The translations under genes were made by a program, and so were the position numbers. The notes under the pieces were generated by a model. The model saw only the letters and a list, made by a program, of their open reading frames with translations. It searched no databases and had not been told where the DNA came from. Positions 1 to 9,400 of a stretch of 64,000 bases of DNA are shown here, in pieces. This stretch comes from Lachnospiraceae bacterium. Lineage in GTDB: Bacteria > Bacillota > Clostridia > Lachnospirales > Lachnospiraceae. How positions within the stretch are numbered: position 1 is the stretch's first letter; every line of letters starts with the position of its first letter. The DNA lies in NCBI GenBank assembly GCA_030526195.1, contig JAUNDG010000010.1, positions 16,475 to 80,474 of the forward strand, read 5' to 3'.

Positions 1-641
1 TATTCGGCATCACCTTCGAGCAGGGCAGAAATGAGCTGGCCATCACACCGGAAACCTTTGCCAATGTGGTGACAGAGAATAAGGCCCTCACCGACGAGGT
101 GATCCGGGATATGATCGTGTCCCTCATCACCCTGAAATACACCCAGTCCAATTCCGTGTGCTTTGCCATCGACGGCCAGACCATCGGTGTGGGGGCCGGT
201 CAGCAGTCCCGTATTCACTGCACACGCCTGGCCGCTTCCAAGGCTGATCTGTGGTGGCTCCGTCAGAGCGACAAGGTGCTGAACCTTGAATTTGCCGACG
301 GCCTGAAGCGCCCGGACAAGAATAACGTGATCGACCTGTATCTGTCCGCCGATGATGACGAAGTGCTGGCTGAAGGCAAATGGCAGCAGTATTTCAAAAC
401 ACGGCCGGAACGCTTCACAGAAGAAGAAAAGAAGGCTTACCTGGCCGCTCATGCCACCGGTGTGACCCTGGGCTCCGATGCCTTCTTCCCCTTCTCCGAT
501 AACATTGAGCGCGGTGCAGCCAGCGGCGTGTCCTACGTGGTACAGCCCGGCGGCTCCTTAAGAGACGACGTGGTTATCGACGCCTGCAATGCCCACAACA
601 TGGTGATGTGCTTCACAGGCATCCGTCTGTTCCACCATTAA
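1..641 (+). CDS. purH: AICAR transformylase (PurH-type), 3' part only
   Basis: Only the C-terminal part is present. The frame is open from base 3, and the start lies outside the window. The product resembles phosphoribosylaminoimidazolecarboxamide formyltransferase, which formylates AICAR with 10-formyl-tetrahydrofolate late in purine synthesis. Visible family hallmarks are the SNSVCFA block, the GxGAGQQSR segment, the conserved SDAFFPFSDNI block, a QPGGS-RDD stretch and the typical FTGIRLFHH end. The first internal ATG (66) is not the real start, because family sequence continues upstream of it. The IMP cyclohydrolase half, if any, cannot be judged; many Clostridia carry a shorter transformylase-only protein. 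It ends in TAA 7 bases before the next gene, so the two may be co-transcribed. Confidence 0.9.
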   Translation, partial: FGITFEQGRNELAITPETFANVVTENKALTDEVIRDMIVSLITLKYTQSNSVCFAIDGQTIGVGAGQQSRIHCTRLAASKADLWWLRQSDKVLNLEFADGLKRPDKNNVIDLYLSADDDEVLAEGKWQQYFKTRPERFTEEEKKAYLAAHATGVTLGSDAFFPFSDNIERGAASGVSYVVQPGGSLRDDVVIDACNAHNMVMCFTGIRLFHH

Positions 642-648
642 TAATGAC

Positions 649-1623
649 ATGAGCGATTACAGAGAATTATCCTGCCGCATCGATGCCTCGACGGCGGGGC
701 TCACCATCCGCCAGGTCATCAAGAAAACCTTCGGCCTGGTGGACCACGATATCAGCCGGGCCAAGTACCGAAAGGACGGCATCCGCTTAAACGGCACCCG
801 GGTCTTTGTCTCTACCGTCACATCGGAAGGAGACGAGCTGGTGATCCGCATTGAGGATGAACCCGCCGGCCGGACCGTGCCACGGAACGGCCCCCTTCAG
901 ATTCTTTACGAGGATGAGGACCTGCTGGCCCTCAACAAGCCCGCGGGCATCGTGGTGCATCCCTCCCACGGCCATTACGCCGATTCCCTGGGGAATTACG
1001 TGGCCGGCTATTACGAACGCTGTGGCCGTCATCACGACAGCCGCACCATCGGCCGCCTCGATATGGAAACCTCCGGGGTCATTTTATACGGCAAGACCCG
1101 CAGCTCCGTGAGCCTGATGATGAAGGAGGCGGAAATGGGTCGGTCCGAGAAAACGTATCTGGCGCTGGCGGAGGGCATTTTCGAACATGAGACTTACGAT
1201 TTCGACGGCCCCATCGGCCGGGTGGACGGGGAGAAGCTTCTCCGCATGGTCCGCCCCGACGGTGACCGGGCCCTGACCCATGTGCGGGTGCTGAAGCAGT
1301 ACGCCGATTATGCCCTGGTGCGGGTCAACATCGAAACCGGTCGCACCCATCAGATCCGGGTGCATTTATCAAACGCCGGCCACCCGCTGCTGGGAGATAC
1401 CCTCTACGGCAACACCACGCGGATGGACCGGGCGGCGCTCCATTGCTGGGAGAGCCGTTTTGAACAGCTTTATACCGGTGTCCCGGTGACGATCCGGGCC
1501 TCCCTGCCGGCGGATATGGCCGCCTTTATCGACGAAGACACCATGGCCCTTCTGGGACCCTTTACCCCGGAACGGTCGGAGGGACAATATGAAGAAAGAG
1601 ACGCTGTGTCAGCATCTGAGTGA
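649..1623 (+). CDS. RluA-family pseudouridine synthase
   Basis: 324 residues. It should convert specific uridines of rRNA (RluD/RluC type) or tRNA (RluA type) to pseudouridine in the cytoplasm. The N-terminal ~60 residues look like an S4 RNA-binding domain. The catalytic domain starts near LNKPAGIVVHPS. The active-site motif GRLDMETSG (about residues 138-146) contains the catalytic Asp, and GRTHQIRVH follows near residue 231. Length and order fit the RluD-like subfamily, but the RNA target cannot be read from sequence. There is no good Shine-Dalgarno upstream and only 7 bases separate it from the preceding stop, so translation may be coupled. The 3' end overlaps the next gene by 35 bases. Confidence 0.9.
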   Translation: MSDYRELSCRIDASTAGLTIRQVIKKTFGLVDHDISRAKYRKDGIRLNGTRVFVSTVTSEGDELVIRIEDEPAGRTVPRNGPLQILYEDEDLLALNKPAGIVVHPSHGHYADSLGNYVAGYYERCGRHHDSRTIGRLDMETSGVILYGKTRSSVSLMMKEAEMGRSEKTYLALAEGIFEHETYDFDGPIGRVDGEKLLRMVRPDGDRALTHVRVLKQYADYALVRVNIETGRTHQIRVHLSNAGHPLLGDTLYGNTTRMDRAALHCWESRFEQLYTGVPVTIRASLPADMAAFIDEDTMALLGPFTPERSEGQYEERDAVSASE

Positions 1624-2902
1624 GATCATTCAATTTGAGACTGTGACCTACTTTGACCGCTCCCTGGAGGATCAGAGTATCTTTGAGGCGCTCATCGCCT
1701 ACCTCAAAAAGACCTATCCGTTGGTCCACGAGAAGACGACCCTCACCCGCATCGGGCAGCGGGGCCTCCTTTACACCCTGCCCGGTGGCAGCCGCTCCTG
1801 CGTGCTGATGGCCCACTACGATGTGGTGCCCGCCGTGCGGGAGGATTGGTCCGATGAACCATTTTCGGGCCGCATCGGTGACGGCATGGTCTTTGGTCGG
1901 GGGACTCTCGACACCAAGAGCTCCTTCTGCTGCATTTTCGAAGCGCTGGAAGAGCATCTGGCTCAGGGCAAAACCTTTGAGCACACCCTCTACCTGGCAT
2001 TTTCGGGGGAGGAGGAGATCGAAGGCCCGGCAGCGGAAGAGATCATGCAGTACCTCAAGGACAAGGGGGTCCGCCCCGAATTCGTGCTGGACGAGGGCGG
2101 TGCCATTTTCGAAAATGGGATTCCCGGCGTCAACAAGGCTGCGGCGATGGTCGGGGTTGCGGAGAAGGGTGTTGTCAACATGAAAATGACGGTCAAGGGC
2201 CGTCAGGGGCATGCCTCTGTGCCGCCGAAGCATACCGCCGCGGGGAAACTGGCCGCCGCCTGTGCGGCGCTTGAAAAGCATCCCTTCGGGCCACGGCTCA
2301 CGGATGCCAATGTGATGATGTTTCAGGCCGTCGGCCGCCAGCGGGGCGGGCTTATCGGCTTTTTGTTCCGTCATGTGAACCTCTATCGCCTGCCGGTGGC
2401 GCTGCTGGCGTCTTACCTTGGCGGCACCTTTAATGCCATGGTGCGGACCACGGCGGCGGTGACCATGCTGCAGGGCTCCGAGTCCTACAACATTCTGCCC
2501 AAAGAGGCGGAGGCCGGCATCAATCTGCGGCTTCTGCGGGGCGACACCATTGAATCCGCCACTGCCCGTATGGCCAGGATCACAGCCCGCTGGGGCGCAG
2601 AATTTACCTATGTGTCCGGCAGCAATCCCTCCCCGGTATCCCGGGCGGACGGGGAGCCCTGGACCCATCTTGAAAAGACGGTGGCCACGGTCTGGCCCGG
2701 CACCATCACTGTGCCTTACACCATGAACGGCGGCACGGACTCCCGTGTGTGGCACGAGATCTGCGACCGGGTGTACAAATTCACCCCCATGGTCATGACC
2801 CGGGAGGAAACTGCCACGGCCCACGGCATCGATGAGAAGATCCGGATTGAAGCCCTCGAGGAAATGGGCCGGTTCTTCCTGACCTTCCTGGCCGGACTTT
2901 GA
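1589..2902 (+). CDS. M20-family metallopeptidase/amidohydrolase
   Basis: 437 residues, a probable two-zinc M20 hydrolase (carboxypeptidase or aminoacylase type) acting on small peptides or N-acyl amino acids. The zinc-site pattern is in order: MAHYDVVP (first His, near residue 74), RGTLDTKS (bridging Asp), SGEEEIEG (catalytic Glu pair), an Asp in LDEGG, and a late His in TAHGIDE. A dimerisation/lid insert is present (GRQGHASVPP). The start overlaps the previous gene by 35 bases but is backed by GGAGGG just upstream, so the overlap is probably real and suggests co-expression. No signal peptide is visible. The substrate is not predictable. Confidence 0.88.
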   Translation: MKKETLCQHLSEIIQFETVTYFDRSLEDQSIFEALIAYLKKTYPLVHEKTTLTRIGQRGLLYTLPGGSRSCVLMAHYDVVPAVREDWSDEPFSGRIGDGMVFGRGTLDTKSSFCCIFEALEEHLAQGKTFEHTLYLAFSGEEEIEGPAAEEIMQYLKDKGVRPEFVLDEGGAIFENGIPGVNKAAAMVGVAEKGVVNMKMTVKGRQGHASVPPKHTAAGKLAAACAALEKHPFGPRLTDANVMMFQAVGRQRGGLIGFLFRHVNLYRLPVALLASYLGGTFNAMVRTTAAVTMLQGSESYNILPKEAEAGINLRLLRGDTIESATARMARITARWGAEFTYVSGSNPSPVSRADGEPWTHLEKTVATVWPGTITVPYTMNGGTDSRVWHEICDRVYKFTPMVMTREETATAHGIDEKIRIEALEEMGRFFLTFLAGL

Positions 2903-2983
2903 TATTTCCGGCAACACAGACGGTTTTTCGCAAACACACGCACGGCCCGGCCGTGCAGTTTCGAGATAAGGAGCCTCATTTTT

Positions 2984-5455
2984 ATGAAAAAATGGTTATC
3001 GACAATCCTGACAGCTTCCCTGATGCTGGGGCTTTTGAGTGTCCCGGCACTGGCCGAGCCTCTGGATCCTTCCTTAGAAAATGGCGCACCTTCAGGCGCT
3101 TCGGTTGTGACGGTCGACGGTGAGTCCGCCGGCGCTGAGATGCCCGGTGATGGCCTGGCCGGAACAGGTGCGGAGACACCCGATGTTTCGACCGGCACCG
3201 GTTCTGAGATACCCGGCGGTACTTTGACCGGCACCGGCACACTTGAGGGCGACAACAACACTGCCGAAGACAGCGCCCTCGAGGATCTTGAGGATCTGGC
3301 GGAGGGCTCCGGTGGTCTTATCACAGACATCACCCTGGAGGACCTGGACGAAGCTATTTCCGGCGGGCTCCTTGGTGAAGAGGAAGAGCTGTTGGAGGCT
3401 GACGATGCGGCACTTCTCACGGAAGAAGAGGCATTTCAGACAACAAGTCGAAGCCTTGAGGAATTGCTTGAGGCCTATCCGGATGCGCAGGTGCCGGCGG
3501 GCATTTACAACATCAGCACAGCCGTGCCTTCTTTTAATATCTGGGGCATTCCCGGTGGCGGCACCGCTGATCTTGCCGTGAAAATGGAACGCTACAACGG
3601 CAGCATGAGCCAGAAGTTTGTCATCACCCCCAAGGGGAACGGCCGCTACAGCATTGTGAATTATGCTTCCGGCCGGTCACTGGATATCGCCAATCAGGCG
3701 GAGACAGCGGGGGTGACGGTGAAGCAGCACCGCCGCAACCAGACAGCGGCTCAGGAGTTTTATCTCCGTGTGAGCGGGGACAGCATCATCTGCCTCACTT
3801 CTTATGTCCCGTTATGCATCGCGCCGGACCCCCTGGCCTACGGTCAGGAAGTGAAAACCCAGGCCGTTCGGGAAAATGAAAATGGCCTTGATGAGGCTCA
3901 GATGATCTCGCTCATTATCGCCGGGGCTGAGTCCCTCAAGGGCGGCAGCTACATGCTTCACGCCGCCGATGATGAGGGCTACGTGGTGACAGTGGCCGGG
4001 GCTTCCAAGGATACGAAGGCCGCGGTCCGTCTTGAGGGCACCGTCAGCGGCGCTCATCAGAAATTTGTGGTGTACGATGTGATCGGCGGCACCATGCTGG
4101 CCGCCACTTCATCCCATCTGGCGCTGGATGTGGCCGGCGGCACCATGGCCGAGGGCACAAAGCTTCAGCAGTACACTCCCAACAACACACCGGCTCAGAA
4201 ATGGCAGGTCGTGGCCAATGACGACGGCACCTACAGCCTCCGGTCGGTGAAGGACAATCGCTACTATCTGACACGGCAAAACCGTCAGACAGGTGCAGCC
4301 TCCGATCTTTGCATTGCCGGTAAGCTCTCCGGCGAAGCGGAGCGTTATCAGAAATTCAGCTTTGAGCGGCTGGATGCGGATCGGACACTGCCGGATGGTG
4401 TGTTCACCATCTCAGCCGCGGCCAATGAAAGCCTGGTGCTTGACGTGGACAGTGCTTCCCGTGAAAATCGGGCCAATGTGCGGATCCACAAGAGCAACAA
4501 CAGCAACGCTCAGAAATTCCGCCTGGCCTACCAGGGGAACGGCTATTACACCGTCGCCAATGTGAATTCAGAAAAGGTGCTGGATGTGGCCGGCGGGTCA
4601 TCTGCCAACCGCACCAACATTCAGCAGTATAAGCCCAACGGCTCCGCGGCTCAGAAATGGCGCTTTGTCAAGGACGGCAGTCGTTACCGCATCGAGTCCG
4701 GTCTCGGGAAAATGATGGATGTGGCGGACGGTCGGATCGCCAATAACAGCAATCTTCAGATTTACAAAAATAACGGCTCTGAGGCTCAGGCCTTCACCCT
4801 GGCGCCCACCAAGCCTCTGCCGGTGAAGAGAAAACTGGTGGCCATCGACGCCGGTCATCAGGCCCATGCCAACAGCGGCAAGGAGCCCAACGGTCCCGGC
4901 TCATCGGTGATGAAGCAGAAGGTCACCTCCGGTACCTACGGAAAATGGTCCGGTCTCAACGAATATGTCCTGAATCTGCAGGTGTCACTGCAGCTGCAGG
5001 CAGAGCTGCAAAGACGGGGCTACGATGTTTATATGGTGCGCAGCACCCATAACGTGGATCTGAGTAACGCCCAGCGCGCCCAGATGGCCACCGCCGCAGG
5101 AGCGGATATCTTCATCCGTATCCATGCCAACAGCTCAAGCAACTCCAGTGTCCGGGGTGTCATGATGTATCAGCCCTCCGGCAGTAACCGCTACTTAAGC
5201 CAGTCCGTCATCGCGGGCAGCCAGCGCCTGGCCTCACTGCTCATCCAGCATCAGTGCGCCGCCACCGGCATGCCCAACAAAGGGATCCTCACCGGCGATG
5301 ACATGACCGGCATCAACTGGGCCACCATGCCCGTCACCATTGTGGAAATGGGCTTCATGTCCAACCCCACAGACGATATCTACATGGCCTCCGCCGCCGG
5401 CCAGGCCGCCATCGTCCAAGGCCTTGCCAATGGTGTGGATGCTTACTATAAGTGA
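2984..5455 (+). CDS. Secreted N-acetylmuramoyl-L-alanine amidase with ricin-type lectin repeats
   Basis: 823 residues with a signal peptide (positively charged start, hydrophobic core, ALA-E cleavage region near residue 25). Residues ~30-160 are an acidic Thr/Glu/Gly-rich linker. Residues ~165-605 hold a long run of ricin-B-like units recognisable by repeated AQKW/AQKF-type motifs and LDVA segments, usually carbohydrate binding. The C-terminal ~205 residues are an Amidase_3 domain: the zinc ligands appear as DAGH, NE and RIHAN, and the catalytic Glu as VEMGF. It probably cleaves the muramoyl-alanine bond of peptidoglycan outside the cell. AAGGAG lies 11 bases before the ATG. It is followed by a strong terminator. 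Confidence 0.92.
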   Translation: MKKWLSTILTASLMLGLLSVPALAEPLDPSLENGAPSGASVVTVDGESAGAEMPGDGLAGTGAETPDVSTGTGSEIPGGTLTGTGTLEGDNNTAEDSALEDLEDLAEGSGGLITDITLEDLDEAISGGLLGEEEELLEADDAALLTEEEAFQTTSRSLEELLEAYPDAQVPAGIYNISTAVPSFNIWGIPGGGTADLAVKMERYNGSMSQKFVITPKGNGRYSIVNYASGRSLDIANQAETAGVTVKQHRRNQTAAQEFYLRVSGDSIICLTSYVPLCIAPDPLAYGQEVKTQAVRENENGLDEAQMISLIIAGAESLKGGSYMLHAADDEGYVVTVAGASKDTKAAVRLEGTVSGAHQKFVVYDVIGGTMLAATSSHLALDVAGGTMAEGTKLQQYTPNNTPAQKWQVVANDDGTYSLRSVKDNRYYLTRQNRQTGAASDLCIAGKLSGEAERYQKFSFERLDADRTLPDGVFTISAAANESLVLDVDSASRENRANVRIHKSNNSNAQKFRLAYQGNGYYTVANVNSEKVLDVAGGSSANRTNIQQYKPNGSAAQKWRFVKDGSRYRIESGLGKMMDVADGRIANNSNLQIYKNNGSEAQAFTLAPTKPLPVKRKLVAIDAGHQAHANSGKEPNGPGSSVMKQKVTSGTYGKWSGLNEYVLNLQVSLQLQAELQRRGYDVYMVRSTHNVDLSNAQRAQMATAAGADIFIRIHANSSSNSSVRGVMMYQPSGSNRYLSQSVIAGSQRLASLLIQHQCAATGMPNKGILTGDDMTGINWATMPVTIVEMGFMSNPTDDIYMASAAGQAAIVQGLANGVDAYYK

Positions 5456-5459
5456 TTCA

Positions 5460-5489
5460 GAAAAATCCCGGAACGGGATTTTTCTGTCA
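5460..5489 (+). terminator. Rho-independent terminator after amidase
   Basis: A perfect 11-bp inverted repeat (5460-5470 and 5474-5484) with a 3-base loop lies 4 bases after the amidase stop. The right arm contains five T residues. This is a strong intrinsic-terminator shape. Confidence 0.85.
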
Positions 5490-5535
5490 CAGCGGAACGC
5501 AGTGATGATGTGTGGACGACGCAGTCGTCAATTGC

Positions 5536-5568
5536 TTATGAGCAAGCGGCGAAGCCGGTTGCGAATAA
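5536..5568 (+). repeat. Dispersed hairpin element, family A (copy 1)
   Basis: Imperfect hairpin: TTAT, then GA, then GCAA, a small CGGC-GAA-GCCG inner hairpin, then TTGC, GA and ATAA. The two GA steps face each other as tandem G-A mismatches inside the stem. The same architecture with different paired bases occurs at 25185-25226 and 57887-57946. It sits in the gap between the amidase and the phosphatase gene. Confidence 0.55.
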
Positions 5569-5622
5569 TGGGTAGAGCCATAAACCGCGCGGATCAAACT
5601 TTTTATCAACTAGGAGAAGAGT

Positions 5623-6207
5623 ATGAACATCTGGGTCACCCGTCACGGTCAGACGGATCTGAACAAATCCCATCTTATGCAGGGCATCAGCGATCACCCG
5701 TTGAACGCCCGGGGCCTCGAGCAGGCCCGGGCCGTCCGGTCCCGCATCGGCGAGGTGACCTTTGATGCGGTTTATGCCAGTCCTTTAGACCGGGCCATCA
5801 CCACCGCCACCATCGTGGGCAACGTGCCCCGGGAATCCATTCAGGTGGACGAGCGCATTATCGAGATGGATTTCGGCCGCTATGAGGGCCGGCCCTACAC
5901 GGGCATGGGCCCGGCCATGACCCTTTACTGGGTCCTGCCGGAGCTTTTTCCGGCCCCGAAAACGGTGGAGAGTGTCGCATCCATGAGGGCCCGCACCACC
6001 TCATTTTTGAAGGAACTGGAAGATAAGGATTACGACAATGTCCTGATCGTCTGCCACGGCGGTGTGATCCGGGGCATCTGCGGATATCTGGAGGATCGGT
6101 CCAACGGCATCAAATGGCGGCCGAAGCCCAAGAACTGTGAGGTGCGGGTTTACCGATCGGAGAACGGTCAGCACAGTTTTGTGAAAGACATTCTGGCCGA
6201 CGTCTGA
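5623..6207 (+). CDS. Histidine phosphatase family protein
   Basis: 194 residues, phosphoglycerate-mutase-like fold. The phosphohistidine motif TRHGQT lies at the N-terminus (residues 6-11). The second conserved block, YASPLDRAITTA, lies near residue 50, an acidic EMDFGRYEGR block follows, and the catalytic CHGG lies near residue 147. Such enzymes dephosphorylate small metabolites (phosphosugars, alpha-ribazole phosphate, nucleotides) in the cytoplasm; the substrate is not readable here. An AGGAGA ribosome site lies just upstream. It stands alone, between the repeat element and the gap before the large fusion gene. Confidence 0.88.
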   Translation: MNIWVTRHGQTDLNKSHLMQGISDHPLNARGLEQARAVRSRIGEVTFDAVYASPLDRAITTATIVGNVPRESIQVDERIIEMDFGRYEGRPYTGMGPAMTLYWVLPELFPAPKTVESVASMRARTTSFLKELEDKDYDNVLIVCHGGVIRGICGYLEDRSNGIKWRPKPKNCEVRVYRSENGQHSFVKDILADV

Positions 6208-6354
6208 CACGGCCACAAGACACCGGCGGACAGTTGTCGGGATCAGGCAGGCGATACAAAGGCACAGACAACGACGTAGCTGCGGCACCTTGTCCGGTGA
6301 CGGGGTGATTGCTCGTGCCGCTGTCTGCCAAATCTTTGAACCATAACAATTTTG

Positions 6355-6398
6355 CCCCTGTTTCAAAGCCGCAAAGCCTTGAGCAAGGGTCACGGGGA
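6355..6398 (+). repeat. Dispersed element, family C (copy 1, degenerate)
   Basis: CCCCTGTTTCAAAG, then a short AAAG-rich middle, then GAGCAAGGG and ACGGGGAG. This matches the order and much of the sequence of the elements at 25087 and 26566, but the outer stem is partly lost. Its tail (GGGGAG) is also the ribosome-binding site of the gene starting at 6404. Confidence 0.5.
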
Positions 6399-6403
6399 GT
6401 CCT

Positions 6404-9400
6404 ATGAACGAACGAGCACAGAGAATAGCTGCAAAGCTTCTTGATATGTATCCGCCCAGGGAGGGGATGGTCACCTGCCGGGGCATTGCTGCCATGTGCA
6501 GCGAAAATCTCAATCTGTTCAGTGGTACCAGCAAAAGTGCGGATCAGTGGATGATGCTCACTTTTGATGTGCTGAAAGCACGTTACTTTCCGGACAATTT
6601 TTCCTTTGTCGGGACTGAAAATGAAAAATTAGCTGCCGAAGTCATGGCAGCTTTTATGACTGAGCATCTGGAATATGAGTTCCAGACGATGCCCTTTGAC
6701 CGTTGTCGTCATTTCCAATTGCTGACGAGAGAAGAACTGGTGAAAGACCGCCATTCAGACGAATACAAAGTCTTTATGCGCTGTCTGCAGGATCAGTACT
6801 TCCTCGTCTTTTTTCGTTTATCGGTGGAATGCACACCCTTTGACACCCTGGGCCACATCGCCGGGGTCCATCACGTGTCCATGTACATGGCCCGCCAGAT
6901 CGCCAAAACCAATCTGCCCATCGATTTGAGCACCGTTTCCGCGGCAGCGATCTTGCATGATATCGGCAAATTCGGGTGCACCCGCCAGGAAGCGGGCCGG
7001 GTGCCTTACCTCCATTATTATTACACAGCTGTCTTTGCCTCCCGGTTCCATCTGGATTACTTTGGCCACATTGCCGCCAACCATTCCACCTGGGACCTTG
7101 AGTTCGACAACCTGTCCCTGGAGAACCTGCTGCTCATTTACGCCGATTTCCGCGTGAAGAGTACCCGGGTGGACGGGAAAGAAGTGGTGATATTCAGTTC
7201 GCTGAAGGATGCCTACGACGTCATTTTAAATAAGCTGGACAACGTGGATGACGCCAAGAAAATGCGCTACGAGAAGGTTTATCGGAAGCTCAAAACCTTC
7301 GAGGATTACCTGGTGAGCCTGGGTATTTCCACGGACCTTGTTTCCGAACCGGGCCCGGCGGAAAGTGTGGCGGATAAGGCCTTTCTGGAGGGGCGGGCCT
7401 TGCTGCGCCGCATCGGTTTTGAGGCCACGGAAGCCAATCTGCGTGTCATGCATGCCCTGGATGCACCGAATGCCGTCACCGCCTTGCCGGATGAAAATGA
7501 TGCGCCTTTCAATCCCAGGTTTCTGCGCATTTCCCTTTCTATTATCGACAATTATTCCACCTACCTGACGGCGGCCCAGAAAAATGCCGCTGTTCGGTTC
7601 CTCTGCGAAATGCTGGCTCACCGGGACGGTGACATCCGTCGCCAGGCCGCGGGGATCCTGGGCCGGATCATCGCGCATTTCGATGCCCCATTTACGAAGG
7701 AATTGCCCGCCCAGGCCTCGCCCATCGTGGCGGTGAATGAATGGATCCGTGTCTGGAAACGGGTGCTGGCCCGGGTGCTGACCCCCGACTACAAGACCAC
7801 CTATCGCCACAGACGGTGGCTGGGCTTCACTCTGAAGACCGTACTGGCATCACTCCTTGATGAGCTGCCGGACAACCAGCGCAGCACCGCCGTTCACCAT
7901 GTGGTGACCCATTATAAGGGGCGGGTGCGGGACAACCTTCACTGGTTTATCCTGATGGAAAATGCCTCCGTGATCCCCTGGGACCTGTGCACCCCGGACG
8001 ATCGCCGGGTGCTGGAGACTTTCGCCCTAAAAAGTCTGGAATCCGAAGACGATGAGATTGTGGCCGCAACCCTGCGGTTCCTCACCATCTGGCGGAAATA
8101 CGGCTGGCCAATGCCCGAACGTTTCACGGAGCAGTTCCGGGAACGGCTGGCGGCGCTTCATGAGACCCGTCCAGCCATCAGGTTCCTTAAGGCTCACTTT
8201 GTCGATGTCGAAAATGGGTCTGCCTCAGACGAAGCGATCCTGGCACTCATCGGTCAGACGGATATCAGCGCCATTGTCACAGATAATCAGATGTCGGACA
8301 CCCCCTGGATCTTCAAACTGGTGCACATCGATATGCTGAACCGGGGTTTTGAAGCGGGCCTTTATCACGATGCCTTTAAGTATGCCGTGCATCTGGTGCA
8401 TTTGCTGCAGGTTGAGGATCGCATCGTTATCCGCCACAAGGCCGGGAGCAGTCTGGTGGCCCTGATGGGGGCTATGGGCGAACCGGAGCGCTACGAGATC
8501 GCTTTGGAAATGATCAAAGGCCTCGAAAATGGCGCTGATTCCTCCGTGGCTTATATGCCCAATTATCTGGGTGGCATCTTTGTGTACCTGTCCTACGAAA
8601 ACCGGAAGGAGCTGCTGCGGCGCTGCGCCATTTTGTTGGACAGCCCCATGCCCCGGATCGTCTGCAGTATCCTGCGCACCGTGGGTGTTATGCTGGATGT
8701 GGTGCTACGCTTCGGCCATGATATTCAAAAAGAGGAGATTCAACAGCTGGAGGGGCTTCTTTATAAGGGCATGGCGGATTACCGGGAGGAGATCCGCTGC
8801 GAAGCCTTTTATGAGACGGCCCATGACATTTTCTATAACACGAACCTGACAGATGAGCAGAAGCTGCCGCTTTTCTGCGATATGTATAAGAAGATTTACC
8901 ACTATCTGTCGGATGAAGAGGACCGGACTGAGAACAGCCGGTTCCATTTCCTGGAATACACCAAGGCGGCGCTGTGGAAGTTTATGTACCGCCTTTTTAC
9001 GGACCGCTTCGAGGAAACGGCCCGGATGCTGCCGGTTAATAACCGGGTGGTCTTTTATCCCGGCACCTTTGACCCATTCACGGTGAGCCATAAGGCCATC
9101 GTGGAGCTCATCCGCGAACGGGGCTGCGAGGTCTACATCGGTGTGGATGAATTTTCCTGGTCAAAGAATGCCCAGCCTAATCGGATCCGCCGCCGCATTA
9201 TCAGCATGTCAACGGCGGCTATGCCCGGGGTATATCTTTTCCCGGAAAGCATCTCTGTGAACATCGCCAATCCGCTGGACATCAAGCGCTTAAAGAGCGT
9301 GTTTGCCGGTAAGAATCTGGCCATCACCATGGGCTCTGATGTGGTGGAGCACGCCTCCGCCTATCGTCAGGAGGGTGAGGACACGGTGAAGACTCTCAAT

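Noticed and set aside
1562-2917. Long open frame on the minus strand opposite the M20 peptidase gene (451 residues)
   Set aside because: The plus-strand gene has clear family motifs and a ribosome site; the antisense frame has no recognisable domain and is a codon-bias shadow.
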